64,000 bases of DNA from Dreissena polymorpha (Eukaryota; Mollusca; Bivalvia; Myida; Dreissenidae). The stretch lies in contig NC_068356.1 in assembly GCF_020536995.1 (NCBI RefSeq), forward strand, positions 24,781,809 through 24,845,808. The letters are read 5' to 3'. Shown here in pieces: positions 49,301 to 60,699 of this stretch; positions within the stretch are counted from its first letter, which is position 1; each line of letters begins with the position of its first letter. The translations under genes were made by a program, and so were the position numbers. A model generated the notes under the pieces. The model was not told the origin of the DNA. It ran no database searches and worked only from the letters and a program-made list of their open reading frames with translations.

Positions 49301-49706
49301 AAAAAAAATATTGCAATTGTGGATGCTACAAAAGAGAAGTTAAATTATAAATCTATCTTGAAAAGGTCCTGGAAGTAAAAGCATCCTATATTTATTGGAT
49401 ATAGATTTGTGTTTGCTCTATATCATAGCTATAAAACAGGTAACTGTTTTTTTTCACTTGAATATTGTGTTAAATATGTTTATAAATGATTTTAATTTAA
49501 AGTACTAGTAATTGTACAGTGCAAGTACAAATGAAAATAGCTATAATAATAACGACATGATGTATTGTTTATTTTCAGGGACTTTTAACTTTCTTGGTTC
49601 AAGTCATCAATGGTGGCACTTGATAGTGGTCCTGGCGTATGCATACTGGCATTCCGCGGGCCGAGACTTGTTGTTGTTTCAGACTCGAAGAGGATGCCAT
49701 TTCTGA
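44436..49706 (+). CDS. PAQR3: PAQR3-like progestin/adipoQ receptor family protein (Golgi), form A
   Basis: Six exons: 44436-44695, 44909-45071, 45355-45507, 47908-48105, 48474-48564 and 49579-49706 (stop 49704-49706). They are in phase and give 330 residues. ATG 44436 is chosen; a second in-frame ATG lies at 44445. The match to PAQR3 is clear: YQEIPEFLQGNPYVTDGYR before the first helix, then SNETINIWSHLGGFFLF, MLCSAGFHMFGCHSE, AVHYAFYC, IPASHWFFLNGG and the last-helix motif LGSSHQWWH. The conserved His residues of the family's metal site (SHL, FH, SSHQ-WH) are present. Vertebrate PAQR3 sits in the Golgi, where it holds Raf kinase and affects sterol regulation. Intron 2 begins with GC instead of GT. 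Intron 3 holds an old LINE and a TTAA element. AATAAA at 49959 supports this end. Confidence 0.93.
45585..45930. repeat. Dispersed bivalve-type repeat in PAQR3 intron 3
   Basis: It begins 'tagctcagcgttttcggaga' and ends 'cgtggtacccgttatgcgat' then 'gctcttgtt'. It contains 'ggtcaaggtcactgtgacc'. This is a typical multi-copy non-coding repeat. Only this copy is complete in the window. Confidence 0.55.
46226..46300. repeat. (AT)n microsatellite
   Basis: An uninterrupted TA repeat of about 37 units lies in PAQR3 intron 3. Confidence 0.95.
46628..47850 (-). pseudogene. Old LINE reverse-transcriptase C-terminal fragment, split by a TTAA element
   Basis: The minus strand reads YGAEVWGYTKSKELEKLHLK, GKYPLYIHRYIRILKYWFK (47830-47643) and continues after the inserted element as LQSSDNIILKYVY to RLRLSVHPLRIQTGRYARN and the knuckle CMFCVLNDIEDEYHFVC (47126-46628). 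This is the conserved region C-terminal to the reverse transcriptase in a LINE family common in molluscs. Only the 3' end of the element is present. The 5' part is missing. Confidence 0.75.
47127..47642 (-). mobile_element. TTAA-flanked inverted-repeat element with tRNA-like core (copy 3)
   Basis: TTAA stands at both ends (47127-47130 and 47639-47642), with inverted-repeat ends AGGGATCTTTTCACG and AGCGGCCTTTTCACA. The tRNA-like core lies near 47263-47352, on the minus strand. It is inserted in the LINE fragment: taking out the element and one TTAA restores the LINE reading YWFKLQSSDN. Confidence 0.88.
48434..48501 (+). repeat. 34-bp tandem duplication of an acceptor and exon start
   Basis: Unit 1 (48434-48467) and unit 2 (48468-48501) both read 'tttcag', then 'ttcattcctaa' or a close variant, then 'gttgtgatg'. 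Unit 2 is the true acceptor and start of PAQR3 exon 5. Using the first AG would add 34 bases and shift the frame. Confidence 0.8.
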
Positions 49707-51630
49707 TGCTGAACCCTGTGATAAAATTTGTCCTGAAATTCACCAATGTCTCCATTTATGCGTCTATTTCCTCTTCATTATATATGGATATGTTCCTATT
49801 TATGCACTAAAATCATAATTAAATTTAATCATCCCTGAAGAAATCTCCTATATATGCTGTGATATACACTGTAGTTTGCAATTTTGATGCACACCCTAAG
49901 TGTTATGTAGGGTCTTTTTAACATAAGATAACAATTGTTTAATATATGCTTGTTGTAAAATAAACTGTGGGGTATATTGGATTATTTATATCCACGCACT
50001 CATAGGTATAAAACATTATGGAAATGTGGATATTCTTGTTCTACAATGGTTTTATCAGTATTTTGATGTTTTCATATGTTATAATCTTCCAGCAGCTGTT
50101 TAATATATAATGTACATGTCATACATAATTTGTACATGTTGTCCAAAACTAAATCCGTCTGAATATTAGTACACACAATTACTGCTGCTTTCATTGTGTC
50201 TACAAAATGCAATGTATTTAAATTTTAAAAAGATAGTAATTTATCAGTTCTAATATATTTAAATCTTGTCATGTACCTCTTGTTTTTTCCATCACATGTT
50301 GTATGTTGAGTCAGATTTTAACAATATAACTGAAATTCCTGCACTGTCAAAATAGATGCAGCAATTTACATAGATGATGTCCTATGTAGGAATATGGTGT
50401 AGTGTTATTATATGGATTTGATTTCAAATAGGTGATAAACTTCTAATTATCACTCCTCTTTCTTCATTTTAACAAGATTTTTATGCTAAATTACATATTG
50501 TTCATTTATTTATGTTGTTAAAATATAATGGTTCGCTTGGAACTATTTGAGACGCTAGCTGGGTAGTAAATACTTAAGATTTTACAATGCAGTATTTCGT
50601 ATTGTATTATTATACATTAATATTTAAAGCTATTTATTGTTTCAAGTTATCAAGCTTAACCTGTTCTGTGATTCAGAAATGACATTGATGATGATTGTTA
50701 ATTTATTATGATTAAAATTGTATTCTTGTTTACATGCAGCCACATTACTTCCGAAGGGTATAGCATGTCTATCCGTAGTAAAACTGTGTCTATCCTACGA
50801 AAACTGCATTTAAAATTTAAAGCACATCTTGACAGTTTTTGTTTAAAGGCATGATGCTAATGAGAAGAGCCGATACTAATTTATGAAAGTAAGGGATATA
50901 AGGAGATTCTCTGCTCAGTTTTGGCAACAGTGGATAACAACTAACATCACTGTTTGGGCACTAGAAAACCCTTCAAAAAGTAAGAAACAAACATTCCTAA
51001 AAATAACAATAGAGTCAGGATATAAACATATAAAAGCATATTTGGTTATTTGTATTACATTAATTACTAAGAGGGTGTTATAATATACAATAAGTATCAA
51101 GGAAGGTTTGAAAATGTTTACTGTATAAGAAGTTAAAAACTATTTTATTATAAAAACATTTCACTATGCAGATCAACTGTTCATCAAACGTTTGTCACAT
51201 TTATTCGTTAACATATCTGAAATGAGTATTATTGTGTTATTCAAGTATATTTCATGTATGAACCAAAAAAATACAGTATTTTGAAACTTTAAGCGATCTC
51301 AGTCATCTCTATATTTAAGAAATTGTTGCTAGACTCAAACTCAAATCAACATCGAGAACTATGCATAGAGAAAAGCTCATTTCAGCGAATCTGCCATGTA
51401 AGGTAGAATAAATAACACAAAAACGTTCTTTGTGTTCTCACTACTATCAAATATCTACACTACCTCTTGCAAACCATTATGTGGGCATTTCATATAAGCA
51501 TTTGATTATTTTTCATATCTACAGTAAATAGAGGCTTTTATAAAGTAGATTTTCTTATTGTATGACTGCTGATATGAATGTTTCAGAGCAATATTTTGCT
51601 GGAAATGTTTTTAAATATAAATGTTGTTGT
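49707..51630. other. PAQR3 form A 3' UTR and AT-rich intron of form B
   Basis: AATAAA at 49959-49964 lies about 250 bases past the form A stop and is a likely poly(A) signal. Beyond it the sequence is AT-rich with nothing recognised. Confidence 0.45.
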
Positions 51631-51789
51631 TTTAAGCTCCACTGGCCGAAGGCAAGCGGGGCCTATGTCATGGTCCTGTGTCCGTTGTTCGTGCGTGTGT
51701 GCGTTAACTTTTTCTTTAAACATCTCCTAAACTACTGGTCCAATTCTGATAAAATTTCTCAGGAATGTTCATGTGGTGAACCTCTTTCA

Positions 51790-53460
51790 TATTTGTACAA
51801 ATTATGCCCCTGGGGTCAAATTTGACCCTGCCCCGGGGGGTCAAAAAATTGAAAAATTGTAATATAAGGCCTATTTTGTGCAAACTTTAAAAATCTTCTT
51901 GTCCATAACCATTGGGCTTAGGGCTACCAAATTTAGTAGGTAGTGACATCTTATAGTCCTCTACCAAGTTTGTTCAAATTATGCCCCTGGGGTCAAATTT
52001 GACCTTGCCCCGGGGGGTCAAAAAATTGAAAACTTGCTTATATAAGGCCTATTTTGTGCAAACTTTAAGAATCTTCTTTTCCATAAACATTGGGCCTAGG
52101 GCTACCAAATTTGGTATGTAGTGACATCTTATAGTCCTCTACCAAGTTTGTTCAAATTATGCCCGTGGAATTAAATTTGACCCTGCCCCGGGGGGTAAAA
52201 AAAATGAAAATTTGCGTATATAAGACCTATTTTGTGCAAACTTTAAAAATCTTCTTGTCCATAACCATTGGGCGAAGGGCTACCAAATTTAGTATGTAGT
52301 GACATCTTATAGTCCTCTACCAAGTTTGTTCAAATTATGCCCATGGGGTCAAATTTGACCCTGCCCCGGGGGGTTAAAAAATTGAAAATTTGCTTATATA
52401 AGGCCTATTTTGTGCAAACTTTAAAAATCTTCTCGTCCATAACCATTGGGCCTAGGGCTACCAAATTTGGTATGTAGTGACATCTTATAGTCCTCTACCA
52501 AGTTTGTTCAAATTATGCCCAAGGGGTCAAATTTGACCCTGCCCCGGGGGGTCAAAAAATTGAACATTTGCTTATATAAGGCCTATTGTTTTGAAAACTT
52601 TTACAAATCTAACTGTCCATGACCATTGGGCCAAGGGCTACCAAATTTGGTATGTAGTGACATCTTATAGTCCTCTACCAAGTTTGTTCAAATTATGCCC
52701 CTGGGGTCAAATTTGACCCTGCCCCGGGGGGTCAAAAAATTGAAAATTTGCTTATATAAGGCCTTTTTTGTAAAAACTTTAAAAATCTTTACGGCCATAA
52801 CCATTGAGCCTAGGGCTACCAAATTTGGTATGTAGTGACATCTAATAGTTCTCTACCAAGTTTGTTCAAATTATGCCCCTGGGGTCAAATTTGACCCTGC
52901 CCTGGGGGGTAAAAAAATCGAAAATTTGCTTATATAAGGCCTATTTTGTGCAAACTTTAAAAATCTTCTTGTCCATAACCGTATGGCATAGGGCTACCAA
53001 ATTTGGTATGTAATGACATCTTATAGTCCTCTACCAAGTTTGTTCAAATTAAGCCCCTGGGATCAAATTTGACCGTTCCCCAGAGGTCACAAAATTGAAC
53101 ATATGCTTATATTGGGCCCATTTTGTGCAAACTATAAAAATCTTCTTGTCCATAACCATTGGGCCTATTTCTACCAAATTCAGAAGGTAGTGACATATAA
53201 TAGTTCTCTACTTAGTTTGTTAAAATTATGCCCCTGGGAACAAATTTGACCTTGCCCCAGGGGTCACAAAAATGAACATATGCTTAAATAAGGCCTAATG
53301 TGTGCAAACTTTAAAAATCTTCTTGACAGTTTGTTCTTAATTATAGAGCCTTGGGCTACTAAATTTGGTATGTAGTGATATCTAATAGTCCTCTACCAAA
53401 TTTGTTCAAATTATTCCCCTGGGCTCAAATTTGACCCGGCCCCGGGGGACACAAAACTGA
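51790..53460. repeat. 178-bp tandem array ('cccctggggtcaaatttgacc')
   Basis: Ten units start ('attatgcccctgggg') at 51801, 51978, 52156, 52334, 52512, 52692, 52870, 53048, 53225 and 53410. Each has 'gaccctgccccggggggtca', 'gcctattttgtgcaaacttt' and 'accaaatttggtatgtagtg'. The last units are the most diverged. A lead-in (51636-51790) begins 'agctccactggccgaaggca'. The array lies in the long form B intron of PAQR3. Confidence 0.9.
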
Positions 53461-54285
53461 ACATATGACGTTTACCAGTGGAGATTACCGCGGCCATTTG
53501 GCTGTGACCAACAACAACATCAACATCTTGTAAACATGAGATAAAACCCTGTCATTTAGTGCCATTTTAGGTCAGTTGGTGACTGCTTACAAAGGCATTG
53601 AAGTAAGAACATGTGTTATGAATGTTTTTGTTATGAATGTTTTTCTTACAAACTGAAAAAAGTCGGGTTTTATTTAAAAATGTCGAAAGTGACCATATAT
53701 CCACAGGTGGTTAGCGTGTGGCTATGATATTAATTAGTGAAAACATCATTTTGAATGATAAATTATCATATTATAACGAAAAATTAACTTTTATGAAAAA
53801 AATAATTCACTATCAAATGTATATATAACAAGGTATGCAGCTCAAAATCAGCCCAAAACGGGGTGCATCGCTTTGAACAGCCATATCTTCATCAATTGTG
53901 CAGCGATGTTCACGATCTCGGTCTTATTCAACGCAGAAATGAATTTCCTTTCTGGAAATGTATATGTCTTGCAATATTTTTACAAATGCTGGGTCAACTT
54001 TTAAGAAATAACACAATACACAACTCGTATGACCCAGTTGACAATGATCATGCCTGTGCAAAGGACCTGTGCAACAATTCCCGGGCTTTTAAGTCTGTTT
54101 AGTTTACAGGGTAGTAACTTTTTCCATATATAAAAAAGCTCACCCTTCCAACTTTAAACCCCCAGTGGGATAGAAAGAGAAAGTCACATGCTTGAGTACA
54201 TTTCAACCCATGCGCATTGCACGTTTTCTCGCATAGAAAAAACAGTGGAGCGATACAGGGCCATCATGGCCCTCTTGTTTCATTT
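53461..54285. other. Repeat-derived tail after the 178-bp array
   Basis: The block runs on from the array and closes with the hairpin-like 'gggccatcatggccctcttg' (54260-54279). The array and this tail may form one large repeat unit, about 51636-54280. No gene is seen. Confidence 0.4.
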
Positions 54286-56875
54286 CTTTTATTATGTCCA
54301 TATCAATTGCTTTTTCATATTTGTTTGTATGCCCTATATAAAAGATAGCATGTATGTTGGTTTGTGCCGACATTTGTGTCCTCTTAGTCCAACAATAAAC
54401 TAATATTCATACAAATATTAATGGGCATTATATCTCTATCATAATATCATATCATAATATCTGATATATTATCAACCAAATCAATTGAAGAAATGTAGAG
54501 CTAGAAACATTTGAAGAAGATATTAAGTAGTTTCTGTATGCAAAAGTGTTTTTGTTCGGTCAAAGCAGTTTTAGAGAAAATCTAGGCAATAAATCAGTAA
54601 CAGCCTTTAAAGCAGTTTAGTCTCCCTATCTTCAACAATTTTTTTTTATCTTTATTAAACTTGATATATTACAGTTTGCTTTAAATCTAGTATGATTTCT
54701 TTTCTGTTTTTGAAAAAAAAACATTTAAAGATTGCCTCGAACATTTATATTTTTATATGAAATGAAAAATTTGCAAATATATTTTTAAGACTGCAACATG
54801 GATTCAATCCATTTTTTTCATTCAAAGATGCTGCTGGGAAAAAAAACTTGAGAGAAAAAAAAAAGATATTGCTATAACAAAATTGAGTCTTTAAACATCA
54901 GAAAACCAAAACTTGCAAATGGACATTCTATATTGCTTTTGATAAAACACAAACACATTTGTATATAATGAAACATCAATATCCAAAACAGTAATATCAG
55001 TATTTAGAATCTCTGAAATAAATCTAACACAAATTTACATTTCTTCTTGGTATTCTTGACTACTATGCACTGTTATGTTCTCATGCACAAATGTTTAATC
55101 ACTATGTATGTATGATGTTTTATTGTCTGTGATTTTATTTTTATTCTATTTTATATTGTTCTAATTATTTTAATTTCTTACTTTTAGAAAATAAAGTGAT
55201 AAACCCAGCACATGAATCTTTGTGTTTCCAGTATGTTTGTTAATTTGGTTTTTGCGCTGTTTTCAAAAGTATTTCAGATGTATCACATTGTCAATTACTG
55301 TCAAAATCAGTAACCAACTTAATACTTTTCCTTGGATAGCTTGTTTACGAGTTTTAAGTGCAACTGCTTTGTCGTACTTTAATAAGAGTTAGGAGGAGGA
55401 TGGCCGTAGAAACCGGCGATCCTCAGATTTATTGTCCAGCATTTCAACTGAGCTAGCCAGCCTGAAAGATGTATAAGAAATGTTAATGCATATGAGCAGT
55501 TTACCTTTTAGGTACATTTTGATAAGAGAAGAAGTGAGAAAACATCTGCTATTTTTTTAAGGTTTTACTGTCCATTGTTATATAAAATGAGAGATTTCAC
55601 CTTTATTAATTTAAAGGGGCTTATTGACAGTTAAAGCAGTGTTATATTTGAAAATCATATATTAAAATCAATACTATTAGCTGGTCATTGAACACGGTTT
55701 TTTTGGTTATAAATGCTCATGAAATTATTTATTTTATTTATTTTTATAACAAGGAAATTCCTTGAATTGATATATCCGGCCAATCGCTTGGGATGCAAAA
55801 CTCTGTTCACAACACTTTCTAGAAATATTAAAGCTGCACATTAAAAAATCCGAAATGAACTAGAATTGTTTTAAGTAACAAAGGATGCTATTTAAGGTGG
55901 TGTTATTAAAATATGGTGTGTAAGGACAATTGTTGTGACTCGTTAAGCTATCAATGTATATACTCTCTAAGCTTGTGGTATCCAACATTTCATAAGGATT
56001 GGTCATTTAAAACTTACGAAACCACCTATTTGCCACTTCACTGCCCGTCCCCCATACTCCAATCTAATAATTAGGATTTTCAACTACATAGAAAACATGG
56101 TAAATATTTATTCTTCAAACTGTTCCTAGGGTACATGTATGTTCAATAAACTTTGCATCATGTGTAGTTACATCATCGTTTCATGTATAATGCCATAAGG
56201 CATGAGCAACATTAGTAGTACATAATATATTGGCAAATGCTAAACTTAATTCCTTCTATTTGTTTATTCTGTACTCTTTCTAAGTTTTAGAATGGTCGAT
56301 GAATTACGAACTTATAGCACCTTATCATACTAGTATTTGTTACAAAGTAGTTATGATGGAGATGGGGTGAAATAGTAGACTCTTCCTTGAAAATTCAGTT
56401 AAGTAGGTAAGGTTACGTCCCTTGGAAAGTGCAGATTTGCATATGTATTAATAGATGTTGAACTAAATATGAAAAGTTCAAATGTAAAAAGCACAAAGAC
56501 TGACAAGATGACAATTTGAAAAGGAAAAAATGTTTACAATACAATCAAACAAGCAAAATTAAACTCAAGAGTAATGACTAACGCAAATGTACAGAAGGTT
56601 GTTTCCTTTATAGATAGCAAATAAGTTTATGGATAAAGAAAGCATTCATAAAAGTTTTCATCTAAAATTTGGAAAAGACATGGATTAATAACAGTGTTTA
56701 AGATATGATGGCAACGTCTAACACTAGAAACAGCCAAAAATCACATTAAAAAAAGAACATTTGCAAGAAAGTCCCTTTGAATGTGTAAAAAATGTAATTA
56801 AACCTGCAATGTAAAGGATAAAAAATAAAACATAATCTCAAACAAACATCAAGCACTGGTAACAATTTGTTTCAG
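54286..56875. other. AT-rich intron sequence, nothing recognised
   Basis: This is the rest of the form B intron of PAQR3. I see no exon, ordered repeat or RNA gene. Confidence 0.35.
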
Positions 56876-57009
56876 GTTGTTTCAACATGATCGGCTCTAG
56901 TCACCAGATGTGGCACATGGGCATTGTGCTGGCTTTTTCCTGGATGCAGCTCATTCTATTTGACATCATGAACTACCGCATGACACACCCCTGCACAACC
57001 AGTGCCTAG
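56876..57009 (+). CDS. PAQR3: Alternative last coding exon of PAQR3-like gene, form B
   Basis: After the acceptor 'tttgtttcag' the exon encodes GCFNMIGSSHQMWH with the previous exon's phase-1 base, then a hydrophobic segment with AFSWMQLILFDIMNYRM, and ends PCTTSA with stop TAG at 57007-57009. It is a second version of the last PAQR helix, parallel to 49579-49706. It keeps the conserved Ser-Ser-His-Gln and Trp-His motifs. Joined to 48474-48564 it gives a complete 332-residue protein. The two versions differ at many positions, so the duplication is old and the reading frame has been kept. Alternative 3' end choice would give two proteins that differ only in the last helix and tail. A remnant of a second PAQR gene is possible, but no other second-copy exon was seen. 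Confidence 0.8.
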
Positions 57010-57627
57010 CAGGACTAGGCTAAATATAGTCCGTGAAAACAAGTGTTGCAAAGGTTACAAGAAGACTGTTGTTTACATTTGTAGAAAATAATCTACTACA
57101 TGAGTGTCTTTAAAAATATTTGTGATCGTAGTTCATAAAATTATAATGTTTGGCTAAAGGTTTTAGTAAATATTGATGCCACATCTATCAAAGAGTGGTC
57201 TTGAAATTTTATCACACATGTGTCGGAAACATCCGGTAAAATATGAACTTTTAGAAGTCTGCACTGAATTTCCCATGCACATATTTAAGTTTATCACCTC
57301 TTTATTTTTGCCTAGATGATATCTCTTAGACAAATCAGGCATTGTTCTCTTTGTTTCTGGTAATTTAGGCTAATATCACATACATCTTGTTCAATGTTAA
57401 TTGTTATAGGATGCCATGCAATATTAAACACTACTTGTCTTCGAAAGCAACATATGACCCGAAATACATGCTTCTCAGGGAAACATTGTTTGTTACTTTT
57501 GGCCTTGAATTGTGATCTTGCCCTATCACAGAGGAGTTTGTGTCACATAATCTTGTAATGGGTAATGATAATAACCTGAAGTAATATTGGAATAACTTGT
57601 TGGCATTTAGTATGTTACAAAGTGGAA
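57010..57627. other. Likely 3' UTR of PAQR3 form B
   Basis: It follows the form B stop. No clear AATAAA was found, only AATAAT-like hexamers near 57087. Confidence 0.35.
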
Positions 57628-58270
57628 CTTACATGACAGGTGACAAAGCATGGTTGTTGTATGCTGCAAACTGTCATGACAAGTGACAAAGCATGGGTGT
57701 TGTATGCTTCAAATTGTCATGACAAGTGACAAAGCATGGTTGTTGTATGCTGCAAATTGTCATGACAAGTGACAAAGCATTGTTGTTGTATACTGAAAAT
57801 TGTCATGACAAGTGACAAAGCATGAGAGTTGTTTGCTGCAAATTGTCATGACAAGTAACAAAGCATGGTTGTTGTATGCTGAAAATTGTCATGACAAGTG
57901 ACAAAGCATGGTAGTTGTATGCTGAAAATTGTCAGGACAAGTGACAAAGCATGGTAGTTGTATGTTGAATATTAACATGACAAGTGACAAAGCATGATAG
58001 TTGTATGCAGCAAATTGTCATGACAAGTGACAAAGCATGGTAGTTGTATGCTGAAAATTGTCAAGACAAGTGACAAAGCATGGTAGTTGTATGCTGAAAA
58101 TTGTCATGACAAGTGACAAAGCATGGTAGTTGTATGCTGAAAATTGTCAGGACAAGTGACAAAGCATGGTAGTTGTATGCTGAAAATTGTCATGACAAGT
58201 GACAAAGCATGGTTGTTGTATTCTGCAAATTGTCATCACAAGTGACAAAGCATTGTAGTTGCAGGTTACA
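57628..58270. repeat. 43-bp tandem array with no indels
   Basis: Fifteen copies of 'gacaaagcatggt' lie at exact 43-bp steps from 57642 to 58244. The unit is 'tgtatgctgaaaattgtcat' followed by 'gacaagtgacaaagcatggtagt'. Copies differ by a few substitutions only. Confidence 0.93.
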
Positions 58271-59022
58271 CATTGTCGTGTCATAGATAGTAACAGTTTT
58301 AAGCAATATAAATTACTTCTCCAGGCATTACAATTTTTTAGGGCAGAGACAAAATCTTGACGGACGGAAGGTTCAAAACACCTTTACCATTTTTGCAATC
58401 ATTTAATGTTTATAAACTTGAAAAGTTTTCACCAAAAATATGTTCTTTAAATGGTTAGACTGAGAGCGTTTTTAGAATCTCTGAGGACACCAAATATTGT
58501 CTACCCATGAAACTGACTAGAACGTGATTTCAATTACTTTTGGCATTCGAGATAATCGAGCTTAAATAATCAAGTTTCAACTTAATAAAAAGGTGCATTA
58601 ACATTGATAGACCAAGTGACTTAAAGAGCTTTGTGATCAATGCTTGATGTAAACACTCAGTGAAAGCAAGAACAGTGGTCACAAAATTGGGACATCAACA
58701 ATTATAAAATCATTATGTATGTCAGTTATTGCACAGTTTACATTTTGGTTATTAAATTAAGCTTTAAAGAGACATAACAAAAAAGAACAACTTTCAGAAA
58801 TATGTAATAGGTTCAAAAAAGAATATATGCTTTAAAAAAAAAAAAGTGAACTTTCACTCTTGACAAAGAAAAATGTTAAAAGTAATCTGTTTATTTATGG
58901 ATAACCATCAATAAAAATTAAATAATTAAAAAAACACTTAATTATGTGAAATGCTTTTTATAGCTTTAAAGCAAAACATGTATAAAAGACATATCTTTTA
59001 TACTACCCACTAAAATTTAAAG

Positions 59023-59086
59023 CCTCCAATGGTGCAGTGGTAGCTTATTAGGTTTACCTTCCAGATTCAAAACCCCAGGGAAGGCA
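59023..59086 (+). ncRNA. Degenerate tRNA-like SINE fragment
   Basis: 'tggtgcagtggtagc' resembles a pol III A box. The B-box position reads 'gattcaaaacc', which is degenerate. The ends can pair in part (gcctcca with ggaaggc). It is followed by T runs. At 64 bases it is too short and too damaged to be a working tRNA. Confidence 0.35.
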
Positions 59087-59719
59087 CTTTTTTATAATAT
59101 TTTTTTTTTTTTTAAACTATACCAACTTAACAGTTTTGTTAATAAAACCATTTAATGATTTTTTTTTCAAAAATATGAAAATCTTTGTACCAATCCCCTT
59201 AAAGGCAGCTTTTCTGACACAAGTGCAGACATTTCCCCAGGATTTTGGCCAGGCAAAGCGGCAAGGCAGTGCTGAAAGGGAGTTGATGCAGGGATTGCTG
59301 TTTTATTTGCTTCATGTGCTAAATGAAAATATGTTTTACTTAAATGCTATTTAAAGACATTTTTGTTAACTATTTATTTGTTTTTACTAAATTTATTTCA
59401 TTTAAGTCATGCGTTATTACATTAAATAACAAACATAAAGACATGATCGGAAAAAACAAGAGGGCCTGAAAGGCCCAAGGTATCCCCCGCAACATATGCT
59501 TTGTTTGAGGATGGGTGCAAATTGGACGGATGAACATAATGATAGATGGACGGACGGAGGACAATAACACAAAACTAAGACAAAGGAAGGTTCTTAAGCC
59601 TTCACAATTTATTTAGGTGAATTAATAAGTCGTGCGTTTTCCACAAAAACATTCAATGTTTATATACACTCAATTTTCAGAGTGTTGCAGAGTGAACACA
59701 ACGTCTGTTATGTTAAAAA

Positions 59720-60640
59720 AGATATGGCTCCGGTCACAAAAGTGCCTATAGTAAAAAGCATTTTTTCAAGATACAAAGGGCTATAAATCTGTTTTTAACA
59801 GATGGTGTACAATGCCATTTGGCGTGAATCATCCTCTTATGCTTATATATACTCATACGAAGTTTCAATGAAATATGCCAAAGCACTTCCAAGATATGGC
59901 TCCGGACACAAAAGTGACGGACGGACGGACAGCCGGACGGACAGCGCCAAAACAATATCCCTCCGCCTCTGGCAGGGCTAATATACTCATACCAAGTTTC
60001 AAAAAAATCCGCCAAAGCACTTCCAAGATATGGCTCCGGACACAAAAGTGCCTATAGTAAAAAGCATTTTTTCAAGATACAAAGGGCCATAACTCTGTTT
60101 TTAACAGATGGTATACAATGCCATTTGGCATGCATCATCCTCTTATGCATATATATACTCATACCAAGTTTCAATGAAATCCGCCAAAGCACTTCCAAGA
60201 TATGGCTCCGGACACAAAAGTGCCTATAGTAAAAAGCATTTTTTCAAGATACAAAGGGCCATAACTCTGTTTTTAACAGATGGTGTACAATGCCATTTGG
60301 CGTGCATCATCCTCTTATGCATATATATACTCATACCAAGTTTCAATGAAATCCGCCAAAGCACTTCCAAGATATGGCTCCGGATACAAAAGAACCTATA
60401 GTAAAAAGCATTTTTTCAAGATACAAAGGGCCATAACTCTGTTTTTAACAGATGGTGTACAATGCCATTTGGTGTGCATCATCCTCTTATGCATATATAT
60501 ACTCATACGAAGTTTCAATGAAATCCGCCAAAGCACTTCCAAGATATGGCTCCGGACACATAAGTGCCGGACGGACGGATGGACAACGCCAAAACAATAT
60601 CCCTCCGCCTCTGGCGGGGGATAACAAGCCCTGCAACAAA
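59720..60640. repeat. 172-bp tandem array ('gatatggctccggacacaaa')
   Basis: Units start ('gatatggctcc') at 59721, 59893, 60027, 60199, 60371 and 60543. Steps are 172 bp, with one shortened 134-bp step. Two units carry 'gacggacggac' runs with 'aatatccctccgcctctggc', at about 59915-59965 and 60570-60625. ORFs of about 100 residues in both directions are repeat artefacts. Confidence 0.88.
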
Positions 60641-60699
60641 ATAGATTTTTAAGTCCAGGCACCGCGGGCCCGCTGTGCTAAAACTGCCTGGGGAAAAGC

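Noticed and set aside
59746-60662. ORFs of about 60-114 residues in both directions
   Set aside because: They arise from the 172-bp array, and the same peptides repeat in overlapping frames.
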